The notes beneath the pieces are model-generated. The model was not told where the DNA came from and did no database searches. It saw nothing but the letters and a program-made list of their open reading frames with translations. DNA of 8,623 nucleotides from an uncultured Arenimonas sp. GTDB lineage: Bacteria > Pseudomonadota > Gammaproteobacteria > Xanthomonadales > Xanthomonadaceae. Location of the stretch: assembly GCA_946885815.1 (NCBI GenBank), contig CAMPHE010000061.1:1-8623 (forward strand). The letters are read 5' to 3'. Each line of letters opens with the position of its first letter. Within the stretch, counting starts at the first letter, position 1. The translations under genes were made by a program, and so were the position numbers. This document shows positions 7,904 through 8,623 of this stretch, one piece after another.

Positions 7904-8623
7904 GAATGCGGCCGCATCCCCCGCCGCATGGCCCAGCGTGGTGTTGTCGAACACCACGAACGCCCGCGCGCCGCGTGGCGTCTGCATCCGCACCGCCTCG
8001 TGCAATGCCCGCAACGCCGCGTCGTCGTACCCGCTGCGATAGATCACCGGCGAGCCATGCCACCGCCAGTAGCGCCACGGGCCGGCGCCAGCGGCGACGC
8101 CGGCTTCCGGCACGCGCGCCGGATCGGCGGCGACGCGCGCGACCGCGTGCTTCGACCACAGCGCGTCGGCGGCCTCGCCGAACCAGCTTGCATGTCGCGG
8201 CTCGCACGCCAGCCCGCCATCGAAGCGGCGCCGCAGCATCGAGAAAAAGGTCGATGCCACGCGCGCGTCGAACGCGCGGCTCGGCGGCAGCTGCACCAGC
8301 ACCAGCGCGAGCTTCTCGCCGAGTCCCTCCACTTCGGCGGCGAACCGGTCGAGCGCCGGGCCGGCACCGCGCAGCCCGGCTTCGTGCGTGATCGCCTTGG
8401 GCAGCTTCACCGCGAACCGGAACCGCGCCGGCACCTGCGCCGCCCAGTTCGCGTAGGTTATGCGCTGGTGCGGGCGATAGAACGACGAGTTGATCTCGAC
8501 CGCGTCGAAGCGCGTGGCGTAGCGCGCCAGGCCCGATGGCGCCGCGTCGAAAAGCGCCGCGTGCTGGCGCGGGGTCGCCCAGCCGGCGGTGGCGACGAGG
8601 ACGCGGGGCGGGCGGGACGCGGG
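7859..8623 (-). CDS. DUF72 (YecE-like) TIM-barrel protein, 5' end outside window
   Basis: Protein of unknown biochemical function with the DUF72 fold (PF01904). The frame is open from the right edge of the window and 254 residues are visible. Recognisable blocks in order are VLVATAGWATP near the N-terminus, the signature VEINSSFYRPHQ, FRFAVKLPKAITHE, LALVLVQLPPSRAFD, CEPRHASWF, WRYWRWHGSPVIY and FVVFDNTTLGHAA at the C-terminus. The form lacks the 'WSYPHW' insertion of longer relatives and matches the short type common in Xanthomonadales and Burkholderiales. No in-frame start codon lies between the first conserved block and the edge, so the start is beyond 8623; an internal GTG at 8434 would delete the signature motif and is rejected. 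About ten residues at the C-terminus (roughly LKARPRTAGRG) appear to be coded by the REP-like element. The gene precedes the glycosylase gene by 24 bases on the same strand. Confidence 0.92.
   Translation of the reverse strand, partial: PASRPPRVLVATAGWATPRQHAALFDAAPSGLARYATRFDAVEINSSFYRPHQRITYANWAAQVPARFRFAVKLPKAITHEAGLRGAGPALDRFAAEVEGLGEKLALVLVQLPPSRAFDARVASTFFSMLRRRFDGGLACEPRHASWFGEAADALWSKHAVARVAADPARVPEAGVAAGAGPWRYWRWHGSPVIYRSGYDDAALRALHEAVRMQTPRGARAFVVFDNTTLGHAAGDAAAFDAGLKARPRTAGRG

Overview
This is a very GC-rich, almost fully coding stretch from a bacterium. Codons are strongly biased to G or C in the third position, and the Mrp subunits look like the proteobacterial six-gene type. A short palindromic repeat with the core GCGGCTTCAGCCGC at about 7.85 kb resembles elements scattered through Xanthomonadaceae (Lysobacter/Luteimonas-like) and some Pseudomonas genomes. 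My best guess is a chromosomal segment of a gammaproteobacterium of the Xanthomonadaceae. That is inference from style and family resemblance, not from a database match.

Left part (1-4308, + strand). The last six genes of a multisubunit Mrp (Pha/Sha) Na+(K+)/H+ antiporter operon are present: the 3' end of an MrpA-MrpB fusion, then mrpC, mrpD, mrpE, mrpF and mrpG. They run straight into a gene for a prokaryotic TRIC-family (UPF0126/YicG-like) cation channel. The operon promoter and most of MrpA lie upstream of the window.

Middle (4305-6090, + strand). A membrane-bound MASE1-PAS-GGDEF diguanylate cyclase starts inside the stop codon of the TRIC gene, so it looks like the eighth member of the same transcript. 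Seven gene junctions in a row overlap by 1 or 4 bases, which suggests translational coupling from the antiporter through the channel to the c-di-GMP enzyme. The cyclase gene carries an apparent one-base frameshift inside the MASE1 region (around a GGG at 4761-4763). The GGDEF active site and the RxxD inhibitory site downstream are intact.

Right part (6095-8623, - strand). Three co-directional genes converge on the cyclase with a 4-base gap. In transcription order they are a DUF72 (YecE-like) protein that runs off the right edge, an Fpg/Nei-family DNA glycosylase with a basic C-terminal tail, and an alpha/beta-hydrolase of the phospholipase/carboxylesterase family. A REP-like palindrome supplies the DUF72 stop codon in its loop and fills most of the 24-base gap before the glycosylase gene, ending in that gene's ribosome binding site.

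The best candidates for something not well described are the ion-transport/channel/c-di-GMP gene string and the REP element used as a gene boundary. No tRNA, rRNA, CRISPR array, insertion sequence or phage gene was seen. No gap between genes reaches 300 bases; the largest is 120 bases, at 6863-6982.
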